A DNA stretch of 64,000 bases, from NCBI RefSeq assembly GCF_000325705.1, contig NC_019904.1, positions 3,412,001 to 3,476,000 on the forward strand, written 5' to 3'. The notes beneath the pieces are model-generated. The model was not told the origin of the DNA, did no database searches, and saw only the letters and a list, made by a program, of their open reading frames with translations. The stretch is from Echinicola vietnamensis DSM 17526 (lineage in GTDB: Bacteria; Bacteroidota; Bacteroidia; Cytophagales; Cyclobacteriaceae). Position 1 is the stretch's first letter, and each line of letters starts with the position of its first letter. A program made the position numbers and the translations under genes. Below are positions 28,018-37,171 of this stretch, in pieces.

Positions 28018-29661
28018 CTATTGATCCACTTTTCTTGACGGGGTTTCATTTTCAACAAGTTCGCCATGATTGGAAAAAGTAGAAAGATCTTTACGGTGAT
28101 CATATTGGATGACTTTTATCCACTTGTCTTGATAGATATTGGTTTGGTCGTAGTTGAAACGAGTAGCGTAGTCATTTACCTCCTTCAGAAGCGATTCCTG
28201 CTCAGGAAAAGCATGCGCGGCATAGGAATAGGTGAGAAGGGTGAATGTCTTGGGCAAGCCTCCTGCAGTGGACTTTTCGGCCAACTCATGGATCGAAAAT
28301 AGGGGGAGATTGCTGTCATATTCTCCTACAAGGACATCAATACTTCTGACGACAAACTCATGTGAAATAAGTGGTGCTTCCGGATGGCAGGTGTCTATGG
28401 TTTTGGTGAAGACATTTTTAAAATGGTCGAAGTGCTTTAATTCTCTTTGGTAGGCAACCGATGCCAAAACGGGAAAAAGTAACAATACCGCCATACAAGC
28501 CGGTTTCCATTTGACAGGTACAAATAACAAAACGGCTGCGAATGAAAAGTAAAATGCCGCCAATTTCCAGTCAAGTAAACCCAAGGATACAATTCCTCCA
28601 AAGGCAATCCAAAGCGTAGCAAACCTGTTCCAGAAGAAATTATTGGTCCATCGTTTGGCTTCCAGGGCGATGTTTACCGATAAGATGGGCAGTAAAATGA
28701 TCAGGTGGCGGGGATTGAGCGGTAGGGGACTGTAAAAGGATAAACTGGTGGTCATAAACCAAAACCCAACCAACAAACATAAGCTAGCAAGGGCAAAGAT
28801 TAAATGAAGGTCCTTGTCATGCTTAAAAGCCCTGACCAGTCCAGGTACACTCAGGACAATCCAAATCCAAAAGGTCCGCTCGATAAAGGTAAGGATTGGG
28901 CTAAAAGTAAGCCGTTCTGCTACAGCTGTCCAGCCTTTGTCATAAAAGGAGTAGGGCGAGATGTAATGTCCTTGCTCGATGCTTCTAAACCGCAAGAATG
29001 GATCGTCAAATTTGACATAAAAATAGCCCAAATAGGCTATCACCAATACGGCCATACAGAGAAAGAAATAAGTATAAAACAGGGGCTTTTTATCCTTTTT
29101 CGTATCAAAGATGAACAGCAATATGGGAAGTGGGGCAAGCAGGATAATGGTTTCCTTTGTGCAGAAGCCAATAAAGAAAGCAGCAGCCATGATCATCCCG
29201 GCGAGAAAGGGCTTTTGGTGCCGATAAATGGCCGATACAGGAATAAGTGCAACCCAAAACACCAATAGCGAATCTGGATAAACCTTGGGTAAAAAATGCA
29301 ATAAGTACACCGAGGAGCAAAAGAAAATCACAAAGACGTTTTTGGCTAAATATTCCGTGAGCACTTTCCAAATGAGCATCAAGGTCATCATATAGGAAAC
29401 CAGCGAGGGCAAGGAAGCGAGATGGTCATTAAAGCCAAAAATATACGTGATGAAACCGGGCAACACATAGGTTCCCCACCTGTAATTGAACAGGTCCACT
29501 TCCTGAAAGGGAAGACCATTCCAGAAGCGATAGCCCAAATCAAGGTAAGAAATATCATCGCTAAAAGTGACGCCATCATATCCCCAATACCACAGTGCCA
29601 TAAAGAATAGCAATCCCGTGAAGAGGGCATAGGGAGGCTGAGGAGTAGAGAGTTTCTGCAT
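28018..29661 (-). CDS. GT-C type membrane glycosyltransferase (GT39/ArnT-like)
   Basis: About 547 residues from ATG 29661 (ATG 29679 also possible). Some ten to twelve membrane segments; the first periplasmic loop after TM1 carries an acidic pair in TFSDDISYLDLGYRFWNG, the place of the catalytic Asp in GT-C enzymes that use polyprenyl-phosphate sugars. The C-terminal part is a soluble loop (EFVVRSIDVLVGEYDSNLPLF). It probably adds a sugar to a lipid, glycan or protein on the outside of the inner membrane. Single gene, divergent from a WYL regulator. Confidence 0.8.
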   Translation of the reverse strand: MQKLSTPQPPYALFTGLLFFMALWYWGYDGVTFSDDISYLDLGYRFWNGLPFQEVDLFNYRWGTYVLPGFITYIFGFNDHLASLPSLVSYMMTLMLIWKVLTEYLAKNVFVIFFCSSVYLLHFLPKVYPDSLLVFWVALIPVSAIYRHQKPFLAGMIMAAAFFIGFCTKETIILLAPLPILLFIFDTKKDKKPLFYTYFFLCMAVLVIAYLGYFYVKFDDPFLRFRSIEQGHYISPYSFYDKGWTAVAERLTFSPILTFIERTFWIWIVLSVPGLVRAFKHDKDLHLIFALASLCLLVGFWFMTTSLSFYSPLPLNPRHLIILLPILSVNIALEAKRWTNNFFWNRFATLWIAFGGIVSLGLLDWKLAAFYFSFAAVLLFVPVKWKPACMAVLLLFPVLASVAYQRELKHFDHFKNVFTKTIDTCHPEAPLISHEFVVRSIDVLVGEYDSNLPLFSIHELAEKSTAGGLPKTFTLLTYSYAAHAFPEQESLLKEVNDYATRFNYDQTNIYQDKWIKVIQYDHRKDLSTFSNHGELVENETPSRKVDQ

Positions 29662-29780
29662 ACATCTAATAATAACCATTTTCCATGGAAAATAGTAGTT
29701 TTTAAAAAGTGACAATTTGTGTCGCTAAAATGGTCTTTTGTTTACAATAAGTTAAATTGCAAACTGAAATTTAATAGGAG

Positions 29781-30722
29781 ATGGGTAAAACAAAAAGTGT
29801 TGAGCAACAAAAGATTCTGAGAGTCTTTAAATTAATTAATTTGTTGCGTTCGAATATTGGTAAGTCGGCCAACAGCCTGGCAGAAATATTGGGTACGGAT
29901 CGTCGTACGGTTTACCGGTATTTTCAGCTCTTGCGGGAGCTGGGCTTTCAGGTGGAGCGGGAATATGGGAAGTTTAAAATTACCGATAGGGTAGAATATT
30001 CTAAAAACACGTTTTACGGTACTTTCTCGGATGACGAAGCTGCTTACTTGGTGGAAGTGATGAACAAAAGCAGTAAGAAGAACTTACTGAAAGCATCCAT
30101 ACTGGAAAAGGTACAAGTGAGATCTGATTTCCAGCAGAGTGTGTCACAACTGTTTAATGCCAAATTGGGGCGCTTTGTCGATGAGCTCAGCCATGCCATC
30201 AAAAATAAATTTCAGGTGCTTCTGAAGGATTATTATTCTCTTAGCAGTGATTCGGTTAGTGACCGTTTGGTAGAGCCAGTGGTTTTCTCTAATAATTTTG
30301 AGTCGGTCTACGCGTTGGAAGTGGCCAGTAGGGAGATGAAAATGTTTAAGTTGGAGCGAATCGCTGAGCTAAAGGTGACCAGTAAGCACCATCTCTTTGA
30401 ACAATTGCATGAGCCGCTGGAACAAGGACTTTTCGGATTTACGGGGAAAGATCAGTTTAAAGTGCGGCTAAGGTTATCGAAGAAGGCTTATCAGCTGCTG
30501 ATTGAGGAACACCCGGATGCCAAACCATACACCTATTCCAAAGCAAACAATACGTATTATTTAGAAAGGGAAGTTCCCGAATTACCTGGGATTGGTCGTT
30601 TTGTGCTGGGATTACCGGGGGAGATTTACGTTGAAAAAGGGGAAGAGCTGAAAGCTTATCTGGAACAACAAATGAAAAAGGCTGAAAACATGTTTTCAGC
30701 CTTTGAACAGGATAAAGTATAA
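29781..30722 (+). CDS. HTH and WYL-domain transcriptional regulator
   Basis: 313 residues. N-terminal HTH_11-type helix-turn-helix (LLRSNIGKSANSLAEILGTDRRTVYRYFQLLRELGFQVERE, about 22-62), then a WYL domain (about 165-235) where the name motif reads YAL (FESVYALEVASREMKMFKLERI) and a C-terminal WCX-like region. WYL domains sense ligands or nucleic acid. A small inverted repeat GACA-ATTTG-TGTC at 29711-29723 lies in the gap to the divergent glycosyltransferase and could be an operator. Confidence 0.88.
   Translation: MGKTKSVEQQKILRVFKLINLLRSNIGKSANSLAEILGTDRRTVYRYFQLLRELGFQVEREYGKFKITDRVEYSKNTFYGTFSDDEAAYLVEVMNKSSKKNLLKASILEKVQVRSDFQQSVSQLFNAKLGRFVDELSHAIKNKFQVLLKDYYSLSSDSVSDRLVEPVVFSNNFESVYALEVASREMKMFKLERIAELKVTSKHHLFEQLHEPLEQGLFGFTGKDQFKVRLRLSKKAYQLLIEEHPDAKPYTYSKANNTYYLEREVPELPGIGRFVLGLPGEIYVEKGEELKAYLEQQMKKAENMFSAFEQDKV
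30677..30704. terminator. 28-bp perfect palindrome inside the WYL gene, likely minus-strand terminator
   Basis: Fourteen-base arms AAAGGCTGAAAACA / TGTTTTCAGCCTTT with no spacer, within the last 15 codons of the WYL gene. Read on the minus strand it ends in TTTTT just past the gene at 30734-31318, which has only an 11-base gap to its convergent neighbour. It probably ends that transcript, while still coding for KAENMFSAF on the plus strand. Confidence 0.6.
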
Positions 30723-30733
30723 CTTGTGGTAGT

Positions 30734-31318
30734 TTACTTTAGCTGGATTAATTTAATCATATTGCTGCCGTTGTGTCTAAAGACACCTGTTACATTTTGA
30801 TCTGTTTCCAAAGATGCATCCAAATCCTCGCAGAGGGTGGAGCATACGATGGGGATTTCTCCTAACATTTTGTAGCCAAGTTCCACATTTCCGAATGCCA
30901 ACGTAGCAGGTTGGAAATCCAATGATTTTAGTGGTAGCTCAAACGTCGCATTGGGGCTTACCTGATCTTTGGAGGTCGTAGAAAGGTGGGTGTACGAAGT
31001 ATGGTAATGATCTGTTGCTTCGTTAAATACCTGTGCTTTACGAATTTTTATTTCATAATTGTACCCCATTTGGAAATTAAATCCTTCAATGGCATCCAAG
31101 GGGATTACCTCCCATTCATCAGTGCCCTTCTGATGCGAAAATTGCACTTTAAGGAATAACGAAGCATTTCCTGCTTCATTGTTTTCCACCACAGGATAAT
31201 GCTTTATGGAGATAGATTCTTCTTTCTCAGGGAGTTCGTTAACACATCCAGAAAAGGCCGTACACAGGCCACATAAAAGAAGGATAGGCTGCCAGGTAAA
31301 CTTAAATTTCATTTTCAA
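30734..31318 (-). CDS. DUF4377-like (HslJ/META-neighbour) lipoprotein
   Basis: 194 residues with a lipoprotein signal (FSGC, Cys about 25). A domain at about 75-105 reads WEVIPLDAIEGFNFQMGYNYEIKIRKAQV, the pattern of DUF4377 domains often found with META-domain envelope proteins. Four Cys include a CSTLC pair. Role in envelope stress is possible by analogy only. Confidence 0.7.
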   Translation of the reverse strand: MKMKFKFTWQPILLLCGLCTAFSGCVNELPEKEESISIKHYPVVENNEAGNASLFLKVQFSHQKGTDEWEVIPLDAIEGFNFQMGYNYEIKIRKAQVFNEATDHYHTSYTHLSTTSKDQVSPNATFELPLKSLDFQPATLAFGNVELGYKMLGEIPIVCSTLCEDLDASLETDQNVTGVFRHNGSNMIKLIQLK

Positions 31319-31391
31319 TAAATAATTGATGGTAGTTTTAATTGAGTTTGTGCTCAGGGTATTACAATTAGAGTGCCATCAAAAAATAGAG

Positions 31392-31530
31392 GAGGCTGTC
31401 TCATAAATAAATAATCCGTCATCACGAGCGGAGTGAAGTGATCTTGTTGTGCTTTCATTACACGTATGACGAGATTGCTTCTTCCGATATTCACCGGAAT
31501 AGCAATGACGAGGACTTATGAGACAACCTC
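31392..31530. mobile_element. MITE-like repeat with 15-bp terminal inverted repeats
   Basis: 139 bases bounded by GAGGCTGTCTCATAA (31392-31406) and TTATGAGACAACCTC (31516-31530), matching at 14 of 15 positions when inverted. Inside is CGTCATCACGAGCG and a hairpin ATTGCTTCTTCCG / CGGAATAGCAAT, the GTCATTGCGAGxxG-type repeat widespread in Bacteroidota intergenic DNA. No coding capacity; it would move with a transposase supplied from elsewhere. Confidence 0.75.
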
Positions 31531-31710
31531 TGCTAAAATGATAAACTCCCCATGTAATTCAGTTTTTCTATTTAACGTCCTAGGAGGTGTTGGAGAAAAT
31601 CTCCATCCGTAATCAGCTAACGTTGAAAGGAAAATAATGCCTTCTCTATGAATCTTGTTTAATGGTATGGTAAGAATTTTTATATTCAGGAATTACTTAA
31701 ACCATAATTT

Positions 31711-33189
31711 ATGAAAAGATTAATACTTTTAATGCTAGCAGGGATGTGCTTTACCGTTTGGGCGGCACAAGCCCAGCAAATGCTCCATTCAGATTCTTCC
31801 GCTGTTTCATCGCATCAGGTGACCATTAAAGGGAAAAGGGTTCCCTATACAGCCACTGTCGGCACCCAGCCCGTTTGGGATAAGAAAGGGAAAGAAGTGG
31901 CCTATCTTTTTTATACGTATTACCAGCGCAGTGATGTAGAAGACAAGACCAACAGGCCGTTGGTGGTTTCTTTTAACGGTGGGCCTGGGTCAGCCTCTAT
32001 TTGGATGCATATTGCCTATACAGGTCCCGTTTTGTTGAATATTGATGAAGAGGGAAACCCAGTTCAGCCGTATGGATACCGTGAAAATCCGCATTCCATC
32101 CTTGACGTGGCAGATATCGTGTATGTAGATCCTGTCAATACTGGATATTCCAGGATTACGGATAAGGAGGCCGACCGTTCCCAATTCTTTGGGGTAAATG
32201 CAGATGTCAATTACCTTGCAGAATGGGTAAGGACTTTTGTCACGCGCCAGAATCGCTGGGCTTCTCCGAAGTTTTTGATCGGGGAAAGTTATGGCACCAC
32301 GCGGGTGTCTGGATTGGTAAACCGTCTTCAGAACAGCCAATGGATGTACTTTAACGGGGTGGTGTTGGTATCACCCACGGACTTGGGCATTGACCGGGAA
32401 GGTCCGGTGGCCGCAGCGAATTACTTGCCTTATTATGCAGCAACTGCTTGGTACCACGGGGTCTTGGACAATGGCTTGCAGCAGAAGGACCTCGACGAAA
32501 TTTTACCTGAAGTAGAAGCATTCACCGTAAATGAATTGATACCGGCCATGGTGAAGGGAGGTTTTCTGGAGGAGGAAAAGAAAAAAGCACTGGCCCGTAA
32601 AATGTCAGCGTATTCTGGTCTCAGTGAAAAAGTTATTCGGGAGCATAACTTAGCCGTGCCCACCAGCTTCTTTTGGAAGGAACTGCTGAGAGATGAAGGC
32701 TTGACCGTGGGAAGACTGGACAGCAGGTATCGGGGAGTGGACCGACAGGATGCTGGTAGCCGATATGATTATGATCCAGCCCTTTCCAGTTGGAATCATG
32801 CTTTTGCGCCAGCCTTTAACCACTATATGATCAATGAACTTGATTTTAAAACCGATATCAATTACTTCCTTTTTGGACCGGTACACCCTTGGGACCGGAG
32901 TGGCGATCAGACTGGCGAAAACCTTAGGTCAGCTCTGGCGGAAAATCCCTATTTACACGTCCTGATCCAATCAGGATATTATGATGGTGGTACCGATTAT
33001 TTCAATGCGAAATATTCCATGTGGCAAATGGATCCCAGCGGAAAGCTAAAGGACAGGCTCTCTTGGAAAGGGTACCGAAGTGGTCACATGATGTATCTTC
33101 GGTCAGAGGATTTGGAGCAAGCTAATGATGATATTAGGGATTTTATAATCAAAGCGACCCCGGCAGCTGGATCCCCAGCAAAATATTGA
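31711..33189 (+). CDS. Serine carboxypeptidase-like peptidase, family S10
   Basis: 492 residues with a Sec signal peptide (cleavage near AQAQQ, about 22). The S10 alpha/beta hydrolase motifs are complete: oxyanion region SFNGGPGSASIW, catalytic Ser 193 in GESYGTTR, Asp 425 in SGYYDGGTDYF, His 459 in YRSGHMMYL. It removes C-terminal residues from peptides outside the cytoplasm, best at low pH in known members. Monocistronic. Confidence 0.93.
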   Translation: MKRLILLMLAGMCFTVWAAQAQQMLHSDSSAVSSHQVTIKGKRVPYTATVGTQPVWDKKGKEVAYLFYTYYQRSDVEDKTNRPLVVSFNGGPGSASIWMHIAYTGPVLLNIDEEGNPVQPYGYRENPHSILDVADIVYVDPVNTGYSRITDKEADRSQFFGVNADVNYLAEWVRTFVTRQNRWASPKFLIGESYGTTRVSGLVNRLQNSQWMYFNGVVLVSPTDLGIDREGPVAAANYLPYYAATAWYHGVLDNGLQQKDLDEILPEVEAFTVNELIPAMVKGGFLEEEKKKALARKMSAYSGLSEKVIREHNLAVPTSFFWKELLRDEGLTVGRLDSRYRGVDRQDAGSRYDYDPALSSWNHAFAPAFNHYMINELDFKTDINYFLFGPVHPWDRSGDQTGENLRSALAENPYLHVLIQSGYYDGGTDYFNAKYSMWQMDPSGKLKDRLSWKGYRSGHMMYLRSEDLEQANDDIRDFIIKATPAAGSPAKY

Positions 33190-33250
33190 TTTTACATGCA
33201 GGTTCGGAATTGGCGAACCTTGTAAAGGTCATGAGACATCCATGGCGTAG

Positions 33251-33289
33251 AGGGCTACCGAAAGTCACCGACTTATGGTAGCCCTTTTT
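33251..33289. terminator. Intrinsic terminator between convergent genes
   Basis: AGGGCTACC-17 bases-GGTAGCCCT followed by TTTT. Its right arm overlaps the 3' end of the opposite gluQ coding sequence. Confidence 0.75.
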
Positions 33290-34172
33290 GGTTATATGCT
33301 CGTTCAAATTCCTGCAAGGATGAAATTGAGGTGTCAAAACCCATAAAAGCCCCCAGTTGCTGGTAAATTTCAGCTTTGGTCTTACCTATTTTTCTTAAAC
33401 CATGGATGGAAGTACTTCCAGCGCTTTTGGAGAGTTTGTGCTCGCGGTCTTCCATGATGAGCGGGTGATGGTAAAAGGTGCTTTTGGAAAAGGTATTTTC
33501 AGGAAGCAGGCCTGCCAAGAAAAGCTGTGCCCAGCTGGAGTTCACTAGATCATTGCCGCGCACGATCAAGTCCACTCCGAAATGAATGTCATCCACAACA
33601 GATGCCAACTGGTATGCAGGTGCAGTATCTTTCTTTCGGATGATAAAGTCCTCCATCAATGCAGGAAGTTCGGAAATCACGCGTCCGCTTTCCAGCCGCA
33701 TGCATATGGGGGTATCGTGGGTCTTCAAGCGCCAGTTGACCCTGTTTTTGTGTAAGTCGATGGCTTTTTCTCGGCAAGTCCCTGGATAGCGGCCATCAGG
33801 GGAAGCCTGAGCGATATCCTTTCGGCTGCATTGGCAGGCGTAGACCGCGGATTTAGCGGTGAGATGATCCAACGCTTTCTGATACAGGGGCATGCGGTGG
33901 ATTTGAGAAAAGGAAGCATGGTAGTCTTCGATGTTTTTGGGACCATAGTGCCAAGTGAACCCCATAAATGCTAAGGTGTCGAACATGTCTTCCACATAAG
34001 GGGCTTTGATCCTGTTTTGGTCCAAGTCATCGATTCTTAGCAAGATTTTGGCTTGGTGTTTTTTGGCCAACGCGTAGGTGATGGCAAAGGAAAGGATGTT
34101 GCCAAGATGCAAGAAGCCGCTAGGAGTAGGGGCAATGCGGGTAAGGTGCAGTTTTGTTCCGGTTGATGACAC
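33273..34172 (-). CDS. gluQ: Glutamyl-Q tRNA(Asp) synthetase
   Basis: About 299 residues from GTG 34172, giving MSSTGTKLHLTRIAPTPSG, close to the family N-terminus; a longer frame to GTG 34265 has no support. HIGH-type motif SGFLHLGN, zinc site CQC...YPGTC, KMSKS-type motif HKLSKSAGS. It lacks the anticodon-binding domain of GluRS, as expected. The enzyme charges glutamate onto queuosine at position 34 of tRNA-Asp (anticodon GUC). This is worth noting because a tRNA-like gene with a GUC triplet lies at 60520. Confidence 0.9.
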   Translation of the reverse strand: MSSTGTKLHLTRIAPTPSGFLHLGNILSFAITYALAKKHQAKILLRIDDLDQNRIKAPYVEDMFDTLAFMGFTWHYGPKNIEDYHASFSQIHRMPLYQKALDHLTAKSAVYACQCSRKDIAQASPDGRYPGTCREKAIDLHKNRVNWRLKTHDTPICMRLESGRVISELPALMEDFIIRKKDTAPAYQLASVVDDIHFGVDLIVRGNDLVNSSWAQLFLAGLLPENTFSKSTFYHHPLIMEDREHKLSKSAGSTSIHGLRKIGKTKAEIYQQLGAFMGFDTSISSLQEFERAYNQKGLP

Positions 34173-34266
34173 AGGCTGGATGCGATATTGATTCAAAAGC
34201 AAAATATAATGTCTTTTTAGGAAATGATACACTGGAATTGCCAATGAATTGTTATACTTTAACACC

Positions 34267-34297
34267 TTTGAGTAGCTTGCTGGTGCAGGTAGTATTG
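34267..34297 (+). promoter_or_regulatory. Likely promoter of the NYN-LOTUS gene
   Basis: TTTG (34267-34270) - exactly 19 bases - TAGTATTG (34290-34297, one mismatch to TAnnTTTG). Transcription would start near 34304, about 19 bases before the ATG. Confidence 0.55.
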
Positions 34298-34322
34298 ATT
34301 TTTAAGTTAGAAACTTAGACAA

Positions 34323-35066
34323 ATGGAAAACGATTTAAAGCTGGCCGTGCTCATAGACGCGGATAATATCCCTTCAGGATATGTACAGGAAATGATGGAA
34401 GAGATTGCGAAATATGGAAACCCTACGGTAAAGCGCATCTATGGAGATTGGACACAGCCAAATTTGGCCAAGTGGAAGGCCGTACTACTGGAAAATGCCA
34501 TCACCCCCATGCAGCAATACAGCTATACCACCGGAAAAAATGCCACAGACTCTGCCATGATCATAGATGCCATGGATATTTTGTATTCTGAGCGGGTAGA
34601 CGGTTTTTGTATTGTATCGAGTGATAGTGACTTCACCAAATTGGCCACTAGGCTCAGGGAAGCCAGTATGAAAGTGATCGGTATCGGAGAGAAAAAAACA
34701 CCAACGCCTTTTATCGCTGCATGTGATAAGTTTATTTACCTCGAGATATTAAAGCAGGAAGAAAAAAAGGAAGCGCGACCTACAGCGGGCACTAATAAGC
34801 AAAGAGATTCAGGTGTCGATCAAATAACAGCCAAAGTTATCAAGCTGATTGCCAATACCATTTCGGACTGTGAAGACGATGATGGATGGGCGTATTTGGG
34901 GGATGTAGGGAATTTGCTTCAAAAGAAACAACCCAACTTTGACTCACGGAATTATGGTTTTCAAAAGTTGACCCCAATGATCAGTGCAGTCAATAAGTTT
35001 GAAATAGAACAACGCGAAGGACAACGCGGCAAGCATAAGTTGATTTATGTCCGTAATAAAAAATGA
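34323..35066 (+). CDS. NYN domain and OST-HTH/LOTUS domain protein (LabA-like ribonuclease)
   Basis: 247 residues. The N-terminal NYN/PIN-like nuclease domain has its acidic residues in LIDADNIPSG (Asp 12, Asp 14), NATDSAM (Asp 76) and SSDSDFTKLATRL (Asp 101, Asp 103). A linker (about 145-165) leads to a C-terminal OST-HTH/LOTUS domain (DDDGWAYLGDVGNLLQKKQPNFDSRNYGFQKLTPMI) that binds RNA. Probably a cytoplasmic RNA-processing enzyme; target unknown. Confidence 0.88.
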   Translation: MENDLKLAVLIDADNIPSGYVQEMMEEIAKYGNPTVKRIYGDWTQPNLAKWKAVLLENAITPMQQYSYTTGKNATDSAMIIDAMDILYSERVDGFCIVSSDSDFTKLATRLREASMKVIGIGEKKTPTPFIAACDKFIYLEILKQEEKKEARPTAGTNKQRDSGVDQITAKVIKLIANTISDCEDDDGWAYLGDVGNLLQKKQPNFDSRNYGFQKLTPMISAVNKFEIEQREGQRGKHKLIYVRNKK

Positions 35067-35232
35067 TGGCCGGAAATAGCGGTATAAAGTGGTAAATTAT
35101 CCCTGATAAATTACATGTCTACGAAATCTTCCATTAATTTTGTGAGATAAAAGTGTCCATCGGTATGGACTATAAGTGTGTGGGGTTTGGCACTTTTTTT
35201 GGGGAATGAGATTTAACCAATCAACTATCAAT

Positions 35233-36027
35233 ATGCTTAAACGGATATCAATTTTATTATTTGCAGGTTTATTCTTTTACAGCTGTGCCACGGTTCCGCT
35301 AAGTGGAAGGAAGCAGCTCAGCCTGGTGGACAATTCGGAAGTATTGCCCATGTCATTTCAGCAGTACAATGAGGTCAAGTCCGAAAGCAAGATTGTGACC
35401 AATACAGCAGATGGTGAAAGCGTGGTCAGGGTAGGAAAGCGAATTGCTGCAGCGGTGGAGACCTATCTGAACGATAATGGCCATGGAGATATTCTGAACG
35501 GGTTTGAATGGGAATTTAACCTTATACAAGATGACCAAGTAAATGCTTGGTGTATGCCAGGAGGTAAGGTGGCTTTCTACACCGGAATTATGCCAGTATG
35601 CCAAGATGATGCTGGTATTGCGGTGGTGATGGGCCATGAGGTGGCGCATGCGATTGCCAGCCATGCCAGAGAACGGATGTCTCAAGGGCTTGTAGCGAAT
35701 GGCCTTTTGGGTGGCGTTCAAGCAGCCATGGGCCAAAACCCCAGTCTGACAGAGTCTATTTTTATGCAGGCCGTAGGAATGGGCAGCCAGGTAGGGATGC
35801 TTAAATTCTCCAGGGACCAAGAGTTGGAAGCCGACCAATTGGGATTAATCTTTATGGCCATGGCAGGATATGACCCTAGGGTAGCGCCTGAGTTTTGGCA
35901 ACGTATGGAAGCCAAGTCTGGCGGAGAAGCGCCACCAGAGTTTTTGTCTACCCACCCTGGACCGAACAGGAGAATTGATGAGCTCAACAGCCAAATGCCG
36001 GAGGCATTGAAATACTATAAAATGTAA
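35233..36027 (+). CDS. M48 family metalloprotease lipoprotein (Oma1/LoiP-like)
   Basis: 264 residues from ATG 35233, where a lipoprotein signal begins (FFYSC, Cys 18). Zinc site HEVAH (His 135, Glu 136, His 139) and third ligand Glu 199 in RDQELEADQLG. The family, as BepA and LoiP, degrades or refolds envelope proteins on the periplasmic side of the outer membrane. Monocistronic with a strong terminator. Confidence 0.93.
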   Translation: MLKRISILLFAGLFFYSCATVPLSGRKQLSLVDNSEVLPMSFQQYNEVKSESKIVTNTADGESVVRVGKRIAAAVETYLNDNGHGDILNGFEWEFNLIQDDQVNAWCMPGGKVAFYTGIMPVCQDDAGIAVVMGHEVAHAIASHARERMSQGLVANGLLGGVQAAMGQNPSLTESIFMQAVGMGSQVGMLKFSRDQELEADQLGLIFMAMAGYDPRVAPEFWQRMEAKSGGEAPPEFLSTHPGPNRRIDELNSQMPEALKYYKM

Positions 36028-36046
36028 GTTTATTCCAAAAGATATT

Positions 36047-36085
36047 AAAAAGCCAAAGCACGTTAGTCTTTGGCTTTTTCTTTTT
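36047..36085 (+). terminator. Intrinsic terminator after M48 gene
   Basis: A 12-bp perfect stem AAAAAGCCAAAG / CTTTGGCTTTTT around a 9-base loop, then CTTTTTT. Confidence 0.9.
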
Positions 36086-36152
36086 TATAAGGAAGTGAGT
36101 CTTGGGCGGATGAAGCTGCTGGCCTCATGGGTTATATTTAAAATTTTGAAAA

Positions 36153-36168
36153 TCCCTGAAATCAGGGA
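36153..36168. repeat. Short palindrome upstream of the class-A-like hydrolase
   Basis: TCCCTGA-AA-TCAGGGA, perfect 7-bp arms, 66 bases before the next start. Could be an operator or a REP-like hairpin. Confidence 0.4.
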
Positions 36169-36233
36169 AAGTGGTTTCTATTTATTTTTGTTAATTGTAC
36201 GCTATTAGATTACGGAAACCAAATTGTTATCAA

Positions 36234-37169
36234 ATGAACATGAAGCGCTTGTTATTGGTCTTTTTTATGTTGTGCTGGTCCGTCGTTTCTTTTGGCCAAA
36301 AATTAAAAGAAGACAAGAAGTTAACCGCCGCCTTAAATTCAGTTTTTGAGGGATTTAAGGGCACTGCAGGGATTTATGTAGAGCATTTGCCTTCTGGAAA
36401 GTATGCAGCCATAAATGCCGATACCATTTTTCCCACTGCAAGCATCGTTAAAATCCCGATTCTAATAGGGGTTTTTGATAAAATCGAAAAGGGTGAGTTG
36501 GACTACCACGAACCCTTGGTGTACCGGGATTCTATCAAGTATGGAGGGTCGGGCTTGATGCAGTATTTTGAGGATAGTACCCAGACGGACTTGAGTACCT
36601 TGCTGGCCTTGATGATCTCCTATAGTGACAATACCACCTCACTCTGGAACCAAGCTTTGGCAGGAGGGGGCGAAACCATCAATCCCCTCATGGAGCAGTA
36701 TGGCATGGTGTCTACCCGTGTCAATTCCCGGACTCCAGGAAGAGATAAGGATTGGGAAAAGTACGGTTGGGGCCAAACTACCCCACGGGAAATGGCCACG
36801 TTGCTCAAGAAAATGAGAAAGGGTGAGCTCATCAGCCAAGCTGCATCCGAGCGGATGTACCGATTGATGACCAACGTTTATTACGATGATTATGCACTGT
36901 CGCAAATACCTCCTTACGTCCAGACAGCATCCAAGCAGGGGATGGTCAATGCGTCCCGTTCTGAGCTGGTCATGGTTAATGCTCCCCATGGGGATTATGT
37001 GCTATACATCGCGACTAAAAACAATGAAGACACCCGCTGGGAGCCAGATAATGAATCGTGGGTTTTGGCACGGAAGGTTTCGGCATTACTCTGGAACTAT
37101 TTTGAGCCCAAAAGCCCTTGGAGTCCTTCTGCGGGCAGTGAAAAGTATTTTGAAGGTTTAGATTACTGA
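36234..37169 (+). CDS. Class A beta-lactamase-like serine hydrolase lacking Glu166
   Basis: 311 residues with a Sec signal (LLLVFFMLCWSVVSFGQ). The SxxK motif is FPTASIVKI (Ser 70, Lys 73) and the SDN motif YSDNTTS (Ser 131). The omega loop runs MVSTRVNSRTPGRDKDW and then GQTTPREMATLL: it is about seven residues shorter than in TEM and has no Glu at the deacylating position (ExxLN missing). The KTG box is replaced by SKQG. It may be a peptidase or esterase of the envelope rather than a good beta-lactamase. Co-transcribed with a GNAT gene two bases downstream. Confidence 0.85.
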   Translation: MNMKRLLLVFFMLCWSVVSFGQKLKEDKKLTAALNSVFEGFKGTAGIYVEHLPSGKYAAINADTIFPTASIVKIPILIGVFDKIEKGELDYHEPLVYRDSIKYGGSGLMQYFEDSTQTDLSTLLALMISYSDNTTSLWNQALAGGGETINPLMEQYGMVSTRVNSRTPGRDKDWEKYGWGQTTPREMATLLKKMRKGELISQAASERMYRLMTNVYYDDYALSQIPPYVQTASKQGMVNASRSELVMVNAPHGDYVLYIATKNNEDTRWEPDNESWVLARKVSALLWNYFEPKSPWSPSAGSEKYFEGLDY

Positions 37170-37171
37170 AA

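Noticed and set aside
29711..29723. Operator for the WYL regulator (GACA-ATTTG-TGTC)
   Set aside because: Arms of four bases occur often by chance in AT-rich DNA; mentioned with the gene but not listed as a site.
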